DNA from: Parafrankia discariae
GTDB lineage: Bacteria > Actinomycetota > Actinomycetes > Frankiales > Frankiaceae
Direction of reading: 5' to 3'
DNA: 42,418 nucleotides
Assembly: GCF_000373365.1 (NCBI RefSeq)
Contig: NZ_KB891234.1
Span: 1-42,418 of the forward strand
The notes below the pieces were generated by a model. It was not told the DNA's origin. It was given only the letters and a program-made list of their open reading frames with translations, and did not search any database. Shown in pieces: positions 12,886 to 20,947 of this stretch. Position numbers and translations under genes: made by a program. Every line of letters starts with the position of its first letter. Position 1 is the stretch's first letter.

Positions 12886-14852
12886 CCGCCCAGCCGGGCG
12901 GGGGCGAGCAGCAGCTCCGTCAGCAGGTCACGCAGAACCTCGTGACCGTCCAGGCTGAGGACCGACTCCGGGTGGAACTGGAGCCCGGCGAACGTCGGCC
13001 CGCGCAGCGCGTGCACCGCCGCGTCCCGGCCGCCGGTGTGGTCGTGGCCGCCGGTGTGGTCGTGGCCGCCGATGTGGTCGCGGGCGAGCCGCACCACACC
13101 ATGGGAGGTGAGGAGCTCGTCCTGGTCGAACTCCGCGGTGAACGTGCTGTAGAAGCCGACCCGGCGCCGGTGGCCGAACAGGTCGATGTCGCGAGCCAGC
13201 CCCTGGTAGGTGGCCTCCCGGCGACGCAGGCGCAGCCCGAGCAGGCCGGCGAGGAGCTGATGGCCGAGGCAGACGGCGAGCATCGGCCGCCGCCGGGCCA
13301 GCAGGTCGGCCACGACACCACGCATCGCTGCCATCCGGGGGTCGTCACGCGTCGTCGGATCTCCCGGGCCGGGGCCGGGCACCACCAGGTCGAACCCGGT
13401 GGTGTCCCCGGCCGAGTGCCACGGCCGCACGGTGACCGTCAGGCCGAGAGCGCGCAGCTGGTGGGCGAGCATCCCGGTGAAGGTGTCCTCGCCGTCGACG
13501 ACGAGCGCCGACCGACCGGCCAGCCCGGGAACCGTGTCCGGCGTCGCGGTGCGCTCCGACATCCAGAACCGGGCCAGGCCGCGGTTGCGCCCGGCGAGTG
13601 CGGCGGCGATCTCCGGGTCGGCTCCCAGCGGAGCGGTCGCGCCGGCGCCTGTGCCGGCGGTCGCGGCCGGCTCCGGGGCGGTCACGGACGGGCGCAGGCC
13701 CAGCGCGGCGAGCAGCCCGGCGGCCTTCGTATGTGTCTCCGCCGTCTCCCCGTCCGGGGTGGAATGGCGGACGAGGGTCGCGCCGACCGGCACGCGCAGC
13801 TCGCCGCCGGGTGAGATCTCCGCCGTCCGGATCAGGATCGGCGCGTCGAGGGTCTGCCCGCCCGCCTCGTCCCGGCCGAACAGGGCGAGTACGCCGCCGT
13901 AGTAGCGCCGGCCACGACCCTCGTGCCGGGCGATCACCCGGAAGGCGTTCTCCAGCGGGCTGCCGGTGACGGTCGGGGCGAACATCGTCTCGCGCAGCAC
14001 CTCCCGGACGTCGAGGCGTCCCCGCCCGGCCAGCAGATACTCGGTGTGGACGAGATGCGACATCTCCTTGAGGTACGGCCCGAGCACCTGCCCGCCCCGC
14101 TCGGCGACCCGGGCCATCATCTTCAGCTCCTCGTCGAGCACCATGAACAGCTCGTCGATCTCCTTGTGGTCAGCCAGGAACCGCAGCAGCGCGCCGCGGT
14201 CGGGTCCGGAGGCCGGCAGCCGGTGGGTGCCGGAGATCGGGTTCATCCGCACCAGGCCCTCGTCGACGCTGACGTGCCGCTCCGGGGTCGCCCCGACCAG
14301 GACGCGGGTCCCGGTGTGGACGAGGAACGTCCAGTAGGCGCCGCGTTCGCCGATGAGCAGACGGCGCAGCGCGGCGAGGGCGGCGGCCAGCGGCGGGCCC
14401 GCGATCGTGGCGGTGTAGGTGCGGTGGATGACGAAGTTCGCGCCCTCCCCACGGCCGATCTCGGCGCGGAGCACCTCGCCGACGATCTCGGCGTACCGCT
14501 CGTCACCGATGTCGAACCGCCCGCCGGTGGCGGTCACGGCACCAGCCGGCAGCGCCGCGAGGGCGGCCGGCAGCGGCACCCGTTCGTGTCCGCCGACCCG
14601 CAGGCACTCCAGCGCGGCACCGTCGTCGACGCAGGCGAAGCCCCGCTCGACGATCTGCCGGAACGGCACGAGCGCCAGCGTGCGCGGCCCGGCCGGCCCC
14701 GGTGGCAGCGGGATGTCGGCCAGCTGGGAGACCACTTCGACGTCGCCGGTGAGGACGTCGAGGTGATCGGCGCCGTCGCGGCGCAGCAGCGCGAACGGGC
14801 CGGGGTCCGCGCCCGCGGCGAGCGCGGCGAGCAGGTGGCGGAGCAGTTCCAT
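12870..14852 (-). CDS. Fused anthranilate/2-amino-2-deoxyisochorismate synthase (TrpEG/PhzE type)
   Basis: A 660-residue fusion. Residues about 110-385 are the chorismate-binding synthase domain, with MNPISGTHR, a DHKEIDELFMVLDEE stretch and APTVTGSPLENA. Residues about 440-650 are a class I glutamine amidotransferase with PGPGPGDP, the nucleophile C528 in AVCLGHQLL, and H627/E629 in FHPES. Glutamine-derived ammonia is used to aminate chorismate. The motif style (MNPISGT, PGPGPGDP) is closer to PhzE than to classical TrpE, but a Trp attenuator precedes the gene, so tryptophan supply is the likely role. A His/Gly repeat insert lies at about residues 590-608, shortly before FHPES. ATG 14852 has GAGGAAA upstream. 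Confidence 0.88.
   Translation of the reverse strand: MELLRHLLAALAAGADPGPFALLRRDGADHLDVLTGDVEVVSQLADIPLPPGPAGPRTLALVPFRQIVERGFACVDDGAALECLRVGGHERVPLPAALAALPAGAVTATGGRFDIGDERYAEIVGEVLRAEIGRGEGANFVIHRTYTATIAGPPLAAALAALRRLLIGERGAYWTFLVHTGTRVLVGATPERHVSVDEGLVRMNPISGTHRLPASGPDRGALLRFLADHKEIDELFMVLDEELKMMARVAERGGQVLGPYLKEMSHLVHTEYLLAGRGRLDVREVLRETMFAPTVTGSPLENAFRVIARHEGRGRRYYGGVLALFGRDEAGGQTLDAPILIRTAEISPGGELRVPVGATLVRHSTPDGETAETHTKAAGLLAALGLRPSVTAPEPAATAGTGAGATAPLGADPEIAAALAGRNRGLARFWMSERTATPDTVPGLAGRSALVVDGEDTFTGMLAHQLRALGLTVTVRPWHSAGDTTGFDLVVPGPGPGDPTTRDDPRMAAMRGVVADLLARRRPMLAVCLGHQLLAGLLGLRLRRREATYQGLARDIDLFGHRRRVGFYSTFTAEFDQDELLTSHGVVRLARDHIGGHDHTGGHDHTGGRDAAVHALRGPTFAGLQFHPESVLSLDGHEVLRDLLTELLLAPARLGGHSTA
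13029..13082. repeat. Three 18-bp tandem repeats inside trpEG
   Basis: The unit GCCGCCGGTGTGGTCGTG is exact at 13029-13046 and 13047-13064, with a third, diverged copy at 13065-13082. In protein it gives a repeated DHTGGH-type hexapeptide in the amidotransferase domain. Being a multiple of three, copy number can change without breaking the frame. Confidence 0.9.
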
Positions 14853-14923
14853 GGTCGTTTCCTCGGTGGCCGGGCGGCCGCCTGGACTCGGCGGTCAGCC
14901 CTGCCCCGGAAGGGGAAACGACG

Positions 14924-14947
14924 GCGGCCGCCGGACAGGGCGGCCGC
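14924..14947 (-). terminator. Attenuator terminator hairpin of trpEG leader
   Basis: On the minus strand GCGGCCGCC pairs with GGCGGCCGC (arms 14939-14947 and 14924-14932, loop of 6), followed by a short T/C-rich stretch. Leader segment GGCGGCC (complement of 14975-14981) can instead pair with GGCCGCC in the first arm, forming an antiterminator. Together with the leader peptide this is the standard transcription-attenuation layout. Confidence 0.8.
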
Positions 14948-14956
14948 GGGAGAGAT

Positions 14957-15019
14957 CTACGCGCGGTGGGAGTGGGCCGCCACTGTGGCGGGCCACCAGG
15001 AGTTCATCCGCGCGAGCAT
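14957..15019 (-). CDS. Trp leader peptide (attenuator), 20 aa
   Basis: A 20-codon ORF from ATG 15019 to TAG 14957-14959, with two adjacent Trp codons at positions 8 and 9 (MNSWWPAT). Stalling at these codons when charged tRNA-Trp is scarce would cover the first leader segment (dyad around 14976-14993). Segment 2 would then pair with segment 3, disrupting the terminator at 14924-14947. The ORF is too short for standard gene finding. The peptide itself probably has no function beyond being translated. It lies 104 bases upstream of the trpEG start. Confidence 0.85.
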   Translation of the reverse strand: MLARMNSWWPATVAAHSHRA

Positions 15020-15119
15020 GGCGTCACCCTAGCCGATCCGTCAGGACCGGGCGCGCGTGCCCGCTCCGCCGTCCGGCCCAGGCGGGCTCACCGGGATTCG
15101 AGCGGCTCCGCCGGCGGAG

Positions 15120-15551
15120 TCAGCCGAGGCGTTGGCCGTACACGTGCTCGACGGTCATCACCATGAGCACTCTGCGGTCGGACACCATGACCGAGCGGTA
15201 CTCAGGCCAGTCCGGATGCTCCCCGGCGGCCACCCGGTAGTAGTTCACCAGCGCCTCGACCTCGGGGCCGTGCGGGTCCGCCCCCGGCCCGGTGAGGGTC
15301 ACCGGGCCCTCCGCGGTCGCCCAGGACCGGCCGTCGGGGCTCGTGACCTCCAGCGCGGCCCAGGGGTTCCGGCGCAGGTTCGCCGTCTTGGCCCGTCCCT
15401 CGGTCATGGACACGTGGAGGGCTCCGGACTGCCGCTCGTAGAACGGCAGTACCGGCGACAGCTGCGGACGGCCGTCCGATCTGATCGTGGCCAGGACACC
15501 GAGCCGGCTCTGCGCGAGCAGGGCGTGCGGATCGAACGGTGAGTCGGTCAT
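15120..15551 (-). CDS. PPOX-class F420/FMN-dependent oxidoreductase
   Basis: A 143-residue split-barrel flavin/F420 protein of the pyridoxamine-phosphate-oxidase-like superfamily. Visible family features are LGVLATIRSDGRPQLSPVLP near the N-terminus, HVSMTEGRAKTANLRRNPWA, and VEALVNYYRVAAGEHPDWPEY. Length matches actinobacterial 'PPOX class F420-dependent' enzymes, which reduce or oxidise small hydrophobic substrates with F420. The substrate is unknown. It diverges from the secreted hydrolase gene across a 352-bp gap. Confidence 0.87.
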   Translation of the reverse strand: MTDSPFDPHALLAQSRLGVLATIRSDGRPQLSPVLPFYERQSGALHVSMTEGRAKTANLRRNPWAALEVTSPDGRSWATAEGPVTLTGPGADPHGPEVEALVNYYRVAAGEHPDWPEYRSVMVSDRRVLMVMTVEHVYGQRLG

Positions 15552-15903
15552 GTACTGGCGAAACCGCGACCGGAGGCCCTCTGTTCCAGGCGGGTCGGGC
15601 GCTGGGCGGGGTCATCGTCCCGTGCGCTGTGGCGTCCGGCTCCTTGACGACCCCGACGCCGACGCCGATCCCGACCCCGATTACGACCTGTGGGCCCTCG
15701 CCGGTCCGGGTCATTCTCCGCGCCGAAGGCGAGCCTTTCCCCGAGCAATTAAAAGCCCGCGACCACCGGCGACGGAGCGGAAAGAACGCCGCCGGGAAAT
15801 GGCACTTCGGTGCCAGCCACCGGATGAGCCCGGGACCTCGGATCAGATTGACGCAAGAATTGCCGCCTCCCATCTCAGGACGGAAAACAGGTGGAGGTTT
15901 AAC
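15552..15903. other. Divergent intergenic region, 352 bp, no gene seen
   Basis: Separates the PPOX gene from the hydrolase gene. It contains a short GACGCC/GATCCC-type hexamer run near 15650-15685 and a purine-rich GGTGGAGG ribosome binding site just before ATG 15904. In-frame sequence upstream of 15904 lacks protein-like composition. No clear promoter or operator was identified. Confidence 0.6.
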
Positions 15904-17469
15904 ATGCCCTTTCCGCGATTACTGAGCAGGCGCGTCACCGCGCTGCTCGCCACGGCGGTCTGCACGTCCGCGGTGCTCGCGATCTGCGGCCCGGCCGCGA
16001 CCGCGGCGCCGGGAGCAGGGGCGGGGGCGGGCACCGGAGCGGGCACCGTCGCGTCCCCGGCGATCACCCTGCCGGCGGCCGGCAGCCACGGTTTCCCCTT
16101 CCAGGCGGAGGATCCGGCCCTTCTCGCGGCCAGGGGCTACGTGGAGCGGGAGTTCCTGTTCGGTGGCACAGCCACCGCTTACACCAGGAACGGCACGTTC
16201 GGCTCGGATGGCAGATGGCAGGTGACACCGGGCACGCAGGCCCCGTACCAGAGCCGGATGCTGGTCCGTTACCCGGCGGACCCGGCGAAGTTCAACGGGA
16301 CCGTCCTGGTCGAGTGGTTCAACGTCAGCGGTGGCATTGACGCGCAGGTGGACTGGACGACCATGCGCGAGGAGATCCTGCGTTCCGGCTACGCCTATGT
16401 CGGCGTCTCCGCCCAGCAGCTCGGCGTCAACGCGACGGGGGACTACCCCGGCCTCAAAGCCTGGGACCAGGCCCGGTACGGAACTCTCGACCACCCCGGC
16501 GACCAGTACTCGTACGACATCTTCTCGCAGGCGGCGCAGGCGCTGCGCACCCCGAACGGACCGAACCCGCTCGGGAGACTCAGGTTCACGAAGCTGCTCG
16601 GTGTGGGTGAGTCGCAGTCCGCGATGCGTCTGACGACCTACGTCAACGCGGTGGCTCCGGTGGCCCGGGTGTACGACGGCTATCTCATCCACAGCAACAT
16701 GGCGGCACCGCCCCCGCTGAACGCCGACCCGGCGGAGACGATGCCCAATCCGACTCTCATCCGCACCGATCTGAGGGTGCCGACCTTCGTCGTGCTGACC
16801 GAGACCGACATGACGTTCCATGTGACCGCCCGGCAGCCGGACTCGGCGACCGTGCACACCTGGGAGCTCGCCGGCACCTCCCATGCCGACCAGTGGCTTC
16901 TCACCACCGGGCAGCCCGTGTACGAGCGCATGTTCGGCAAGCCCGTTCCGCCTCGCGACTGCGGGGCCGGCACACCGCCCATCAACGACGGCCCGGCGCA
17001 CTACTCCCTGAACGCCGCCCTGGCGGCCGTGAACCGGTGGATACGGGGCGGGCCCGCGCCGGCCACCGGCACGATCCTCAGCATGCAGGGCAATGCGCCG
17101 GTCCGTGACCCGGCCACCGGGCTGGCCCGCGGTGGCATCCGGCTTCCGGACGTCGCGGTGCCCACCAGGACCCTGACGGGACAGCGCTTCGCCGAGGGTG
17201 CCGCGGCCCTGTTCTGCGGCCTGTTCGGCGCGACCGACCCGTGGAACGGCGACGCCGATCCCTGGGACACGCACAGCGCGGGCGACCCGTCGAACCCGAC
17301 CGCGCCGCAGACCGCGGAGCCCGTGCTTCGCCAGCTCTACCCGACCCACACCGACTACGTGAACAAGGTACGGGCAGCGGCCTGGACGTCGGTGTTCCAC
17401 GGGTTCCTGACCCCCGCTGACGCCAGGACCATCGTCACCGCGGCGCAGAACTCCACTGTGGGGGGCTGA
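15904..17469 (+). CDS. Secreted alpha/beta-hydrolase-domain protein
   Basis: A 521-residue protein. Residues 1-37 or so form a Sec-type signal peptide (basic LLSRRV start, hydrophobic ALLATAVCTSAVLAI, and an ATAAPGAG cleavage region), followed by a Gly/Ala-rich linker. The nucleophile is the Ser of GVGESQSAMR, with a later ELAGTSHADQW segment that fits the catalytic His. Overall it matches the large actinobacterial 'alpha/beta hydrolase domain-containing' family, whose substrates are mostly unknown. Exported ester or amide hydrolysis is inferred. ATG 15904 is supported by GGTGGAGG. The neighbouring lipocalin-like gene is convergent. Confidence 0.88.
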   Translation: MPFPRLLSRRVTALLATAVCTSAVLAICGPAATAAPGAGAGAGTGAGTVASPAITLPAAGSHGFPFQAEDPALLAARGYVEREFLFGGTATAYTRNGTFGSDGRWQVTPGTQAPYQSRMLVRYPADPAKFNGTVLVEWFNVSGGIDAQVDWTTMREEILRSGYAYVGVSAQQLGVNATGDYPGLKAWDQARYGTLDHPGDQYSYDIFSQAAQALRTPNGPNPLGRLRFTKLLGVGESQSAMRLTTYVNAVAPVARVYDGYLIHSNMAAPPPLNADPAETMPNPTLIRTDLRVPTFVVLTETDMTFHVTARQPDSATVHTWELAGTSHADQWLLTTGQPVYERMFGKPVPPRDCGAGTPPINDGPAHYSLNAALAAVNRWIRGGPAPATGTILSMQGNAPVRDPATGLARGGIRLPDVAVPTRTLTGQRFAEGAAALFCGLFGATDPWNGDADPWDTHSAGDPSNPTAPQTAEPVLRQLYPTHTDYVNKVRAAAWTSVFHGFLTPADARTIVTAAQNSTVGG

Positions 17470-17573
17470 CCGAGCCGGCGACAGCCGGAGCCCGGCCCGC
17501 GGGCCGCCCACAGGCCGCCTCCGGCGCCGTCGACTCCCGGCCGAACCCGGGCCCGGCGGCGCCGGAGGCGCCC

Positions 17574-17639
17574 GTGGTCACCGGGCGGCAGTGGTCACCG
17601 GGCGGCAGTGGCCACCGGGCGGCAGTGGTCACCGGGCGA
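17574..17639. repeat. 17-bp tandem repeats between convergent genes
   Basis: GTGGTCACCGGGCGGCA is exact at 17574-17590 and 17591-17607. A one-base variant lies at 17608-17624 and a partial fourth copy at 17625-17639. The last copy includes the stop codon of the minus-strand gene, so copy-number change could move the C-terminus. Confidence 0.9.
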
Positions 17640-18675
17640 CCGTGTCGCTCACGCTGGAGCGCTCCATCATGCCGTTCGCGGTCTCGCCGTCCCAGGTGTA
17701 GCGGGAGATGGCCTGTTGCAGGTTCAGGCGCTGGGAGCCGATGTCCGCGCCCATCACCGCGAAGGTCGACAGGAGCGACTCGCCGTGGATCGTCGCCGTC
17801 CGGCCGTCCTCGGTCTCGAGGGTGACGGAGACGTCCTCGCCGGCGGGCCGCAGCTCGCGCAGCCAGGGCGCGTCGACGACCCGGGCCGGGACGAGCGCGC
17901 CGTCGCCCTCGAAGAGGAAGCCCTCGTTGAAGGTCGGCCTGCCGTCGGCCCGCGGCGGGTACAGGCAGAGGCCAAACGCGCGCCCGCTCGGGAACAGCGC
18001 CGACTGCCAGACGTGCCCGCGGAAGGTGGCCAGCCGGCGGATGCCGGCGCGCCGGATCCGCAGGCCGCCGCCGTTGAGCTCGCGCACCTCGCCGTCGACC
18101 CGCAGGTGGCCGGTGACCCGGGCGAGCTGCTCGAAGCGGGGGCCGCCCATCAGGTCGCCCTCCTCCTGGGTGGCGAGGACCCGACCGGCCTCCTCGAGGA
18201 GCGAGCCGTTCTCCCACGGCGGTACCGCGGGCCTGATGTCGAGTTCGAGGGACACCTCGGCCGTCGGACCGCCGGTGACGCCGCGCTGCCAGCCGCCGAT
18301 CTGCCTTTCGGCGGAGGTGACCACGGCGGGGCCCTCCAGCCGCATCCTCCAGTGCCGGTAGGGCTCGACGAGCTCGAAGGACAGCGGCCCGGCGCCCAGG
18401 ACGCGGGCCCTGCCGTCCGCGCCCAGCGGGTCGTGCGCCTTCCTGGGCCCGTACATGTTGAGCACCCGGCCGTCGGCGAACGCGATGTTCACCTGGATGT
18501 CGTGGGTGTCCCACTGGTCCGCGGTGGCCTCGATGCCGGTCCGGGGTAACCCGAACTCGACGCCGTCGTCCCAGATCCACGCGTTGACCGACTCGCGCAT
18601 GTCCGGGTTGTCGGGCTGGGCGGGGAACACGTACTCCCGGTCGTCGCCGAGACCGCCGGTCAGGTCGATCGCCAT
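17629..18675 (-). CDS. DUF7064/DUF7065-type lipocalin-like protein
   Basis: A 348-residue protein from ATG 18675, with GGAGGAGG directly upstream. The sequence is strand-rich with many Trp and Gly (YVFPAQPDNPDMRESVNAW, WDTHDIQVNIAFADGRVLN, RLEGPAVVTSAERQIGGW, RYTWDGETANGMMER). This matches a hypothetical family common in mycobacteria and Frankia, often near lipid, steroid or xenobiotic genes, with a fold resembling CrtC/AttH lipocalins. No catalytic residue can be assigned. There is no signal peptide, so it is probably cytoplasmic. The stop codon lies in the 17-bp repeat block. Confidence 0.82.
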   Translation of the reverse strand: MAIDLTGGLGDDREYVFPAQPDNPDMRESVNAWIWDDGVEFGLPRTGIEATADQWDTHDIQVNIAFADGRVLNMYGPRKAHDPLGADGRARVLGAGPLSFELVEPYRHWRMRLEGPAVVTSAERQIGGWQRGVTGGPTAEVSLELDIRPAVPPWENGSLLEEAGRVLATQEEGDLMGGPRFEQLARVTGHLRVDGEVRELNGGGLRIRRAGIRRLATFRGHVWQSALFPSGRAFGLCLYPPRADGRPTFNEGFLFEGDGALVPARVVDAPWLRELRPAGEDVSVTLETEDGRTATIHGESLLSTFAVMGADIGSQRLNLQQAISRYTWDGETANGMMERSSVSDTVAR

Positions 18676-19044
18676 GCTGCCTCCTCCACGTCCCGCTCGG
18701 CCGGGCACCCACGCGCCCGCGCCGCGGAACAGCTCTTCAGGTGTTCAGCTCTTCAGGTGTTCGGCTCCGGGCCCTCCGCCTGCCGTGCCTCGTGGACCCC
18801 AGCTCCCCGAGCAGCAGGCGGCGGGCCTCGACGAAGCCGGCGTGGATGTCGAGATCCACGCTGTCGAGCACCGGGCGTTCGAAATTTCCCCCCTCTTCGG
18901 TCGGGAATCTTTGATGGCAGCATAGTGTCACGAATATGGGTGGGCCCGCAATGGCCGAAGGCCTGACCGGACGGCCCCGGAAACACGAAGAGGCCTGTGG
19001 CCGACGACGATGTCGTCGGCCACAGGCCTCTCGGGACAGCCAGG
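18676..19044. other. Intergenic region with tandem repeat and possible ORF remnant
   Basis: No convincing full gene. AGCTCTTCAGGTGTTC is tandemly duplicated at 18731-18746 and 18747-18762. On the minus strand, 18737-18931 could encode 64 residues from a GTG. Only its middle (PVLDSVDLDIHAGFVEARRL) has clear coding-style codon use, so it may be a remnant. The terminator of the liv operon lies at 18990-19030. Confidence 0.5.
18990..19030 (-). terminator. Intrinsic terminator of liv operon, 19-bp perfect stem
   Basis: GAGGCCTGTGGCCGACGAC (18990-19008) pairs perfectly with 19012-19030 around a 3-base loop. On the minus strand the stem is followed by CTTCGTGTTT, a modest T-rich tract. It lies just after the stop of the last gene of the operon at 19045. 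Confidence 0.9.
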
Positions 19045-19533
19045 TCAGGTCGAGACGGACTCCTTCGCCACCGGCTCCGCGGCCGACGACTCCGCGGCCG
19101 ACGACTCCGGCTCGGCAGCCACTGCCTCGACAGCCGCCGCCTCGGCGGCGGGCTGCGCCGCGGCGACCGGGGCGACCGGGCTGGTGACGGCCTCGACGCC
19201 GGCCAGCCGGTCGCCGAGCAGGGCCAGGTCATAGGACTGGCGGGCCATCCAGAACCGCAGGAAGCCGGTCAGGGAGTAGCGCAGGAACAGCGCCGCCCCC
19301 ACCACGCTCGCCACCACACCACCCAGGCCGAGCGCGAGGGCGTCGCGCTGGACGAGCGGGTCCCGGGTGCCGTGCGACATCGCGTACGCCGTCACGCCGA
19401 GCACGGCGCCGACCACCATCAACGCCACGCCGAGCCGAACCCAGAGGCGGGGCCGGCCGGCCGCCGGGTCGGGGATCTTCAACTCCCCGAGCTCGCGGAC
19501 GAAGCGGTCCGCCCGCGCGTCAGTGGACGTCAT
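19045..19533 (-). CDS. Two-span membrane protein in liv operon
   Basis: A 162-residue protein overlapping livF by 4 bases. Two hydrophobic spans are separated by a short loop: LWVRLGVALMVVGAVLGVTA, and ALALGLGGVVASVVGAALFL. They are followed by a LRFWMARQSYDLALLG segment and a low-complexity Ala/Glu/Ser tail. I do not recognise a named family. Similar small membrane proteins occur at the end of some actinobacterial liv-type operons. A role in transporter assembly or regulation is only a guess from position. The tail contains duplicated SSAAE codons. Confidence 0.8.
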   Translation of the reverse strand: MTSTDARADRFVRELGELKIPDPAAGRPRLWVRLGVALMVVGAVLGVTAYAMSHGTRDPLVQRDALALGLGGVVASVVGAALFLRYSLTGFLRFWMARQSYDLALLGDRLAGVEAVTSPVAPVAAAQPAAEAAAVEAVAAEPESSAAESSAAEPVAKESVST

Positions 19534-20237
19534 GTGGAACTCCCCAGATAGAGGGCGGATAGTTCGGCGCGCAACTCGCTGTCGGGGGCGCCCTGGCGTT
19601 CGACCCGTCCACGCACCAGCACCGCCGCGTGGTCGGCGATACCGAGAACCGCGGCGGCGAACTGCTCCACCACCAGGACGGCGACGCCCTGCTGGGCGAT
19701 CTCGGCCACCTGCTCGTAGAGCCGGGCGACCACCAGCGGGGCGAGTCCCATGGACAGCTCGTCGAGGAGCAGGACGGCGGGGTCGGTGGCCAGCCCGCGG
19801 GCGAGGGCGAGCATCTGCTGCTCCCCGCCCGACATGCTGCCCGCCGCCTGGTTGGCGCGCTTCGCGAGGATGGGGAACCGCGCGAACGCGATCTCCTCGA
19901 TCTGCTCCCGGGAACGACCGGTGAAGGTCATCATCAGGAGGTTGTCCCGGACGGACAGGTTGGGGAAGACCCCGCGTCCCTCCGGGATGAGGCAGACCCC
20001 CGCGCGCGCCAGATCGCGGGGGTTCGCTCCGGTCATGTCCCGCCCGCCGAACAGCAGCCGACCGGACTGCGCCGGATGCGTGCCGGCGGCGACCTTCAGC
20101 GTGGTCGTCTTGCCCGCGCCGTTCGGCCCGAGCAACGCGACCACCTGACCCGCCGCGACGCTCAGGCTCACACCGTGCAGCACGGTGATCTTCCCGTAGG
20201 CGGCGCGGACGTCCCGCAGTTCCAGCAGGGGTGTCAC
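19530..20237 (-). CDS. livF: Branched-chain amino-acid-type ABC transporter ATPase (LivF)
   Basis: A 235-residue ATPase from GTG 20237, which overlaps the livG stop by GTGA. Walker A is GPNGAGKTT, the signature is SMSGGEQQM, Walker B is AVLLLDELSMGL, and the switch His is replaced by Gln in VVEQF, as in many LivF proteins. ARAGVCLIPEGRGVFPNLSV is typical of LivF. It pairs with LivG to power the LivHM permease. The solute bound by this system may be an amide, amino acid or aromatic compound and cannot be fixed from sequence. Confidence 0.95.
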   Translation of the reverse strand: MTPLLELRDVRAAYGKITVLHGVSLSVAAGQVVALLGPNGAGKTTTLKVAAGTHPAQSGRLLFGGRDMTGANPRDLARAGVCLIPEGRGVFPNLSVRDNLLMMTFTGRSREQIEEIAFARFPILAKRANQAAGSMSGGEQQMLALARGLATDPAVLLLDELSMGLAPLVVARLYEQVAEIAQQGVAVLVVEQFAAAVLGIADHAAVLVRGRVERQGAPDSELRAELSALYLGSST

Positions 20238-20947
20238 GCCGCGTCTCCCAGGTAGGCGGCCAGGACGAGCTCGTCGCGGCGGATCTCCTCCGGGGAGCCG
20301 GCGGCGATGACCTTTCCGAGGTCGAGCACGTACAGGTCGTCGCACACGCCCATGACCAGATCCATGTCGTGTTCGACGATGACCACGGTCGTCCCGTCGG
20401 CGGCAAGCGAACGCAGCAGGTCGGCGAACCGCTCGGTCTCCTCGGCGTCCTGCCCGGCGGCGGGCTCGTCGAGCAGGAGGAGCTTCGGCCGGACGGTCAG
20501 CGCCCGGGCGACCTCCACCAGCCGGGCGACGCCCGTCGGCAGCGTGTCCGAGGAGGTGTCCGCGATGTCGGTCAGGCCGAGCCTGGCCAGCACCTCGGTC
20601 ACCACGGCCGCCGCGTTGCGGCGCTGCGGGCCGAGCTCCGCCGCGACGAGGAGGTTGTCGCGCACGCTGAGGCGGCCGAACAGCTCCAGCCGCTGGAACG
20701 TGCGGGCCAGCCCGTGCTTGCTGCGCCGCGACGGGCCCAGCCGGGTCACGTCGCTGCCGTCGATGAACACCTGCCCGGACGACGGCCGACGCAGCCCGGA
20801 GATCACGTCGAACAGGGTGCTCTTGCCGGCCCCGTTCGGCCCGATCAGCCCGGTGACCCGCCCGCTCTCGGCCGCGATGGCGACGCCGTCGAGGGCGCGC
20901 ACGCCCCCGAAGGCGACCGTCACGTTCTTAACCTCCAGCAATGCCAC
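20234..20947 (-). CDS. livG: Branched-chain amino-acid-type ABC transporter ATPase (LivG)
   Basis: A 237-residue ATPase with a GTG start at 20947 inside the end of the permease gene (20-base overlap). Walker A is GPNGAGKST, the Q-loop region is ARTFQRLELF, the signature region reads LPTGVARLVEVARAL, Walker B is KLLLLDEPAAG, and the switch is VIVEHDMDLVMGV. The signature is degenerate (PTGVARLVE in place of the usual SGGxQR/LSYGxQRRLE). ATP hydrolysis motifs are otherwise complete. It works with LivF. Confidence 0.95.
   Translation of the reverse strand: MALLEVKNVTVAFGGVRALDGVAIAAESGRVTGLIGPNGAGKSTLFDVISGLRRPSSGQVFIDGSDVTRLGPSRRSKHGLARTFQRLELFGRLSVRDNLLVAAELGPQRRNAAAVVTEVLARLGLTDIADTSSDTLPTGVARLVEVARALTVRPKLLLLDEPAAGQDAEETERFADLLRSLAADGTTVVIVEHDMDLVMGVCDDLYVLDLGKVIAAGSPEEIRRDELVLAAYLGDAA

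Noticed and set aside
17574-17639. A CRISPR array
   Set aside because: Units are directly tandem with no spacers.
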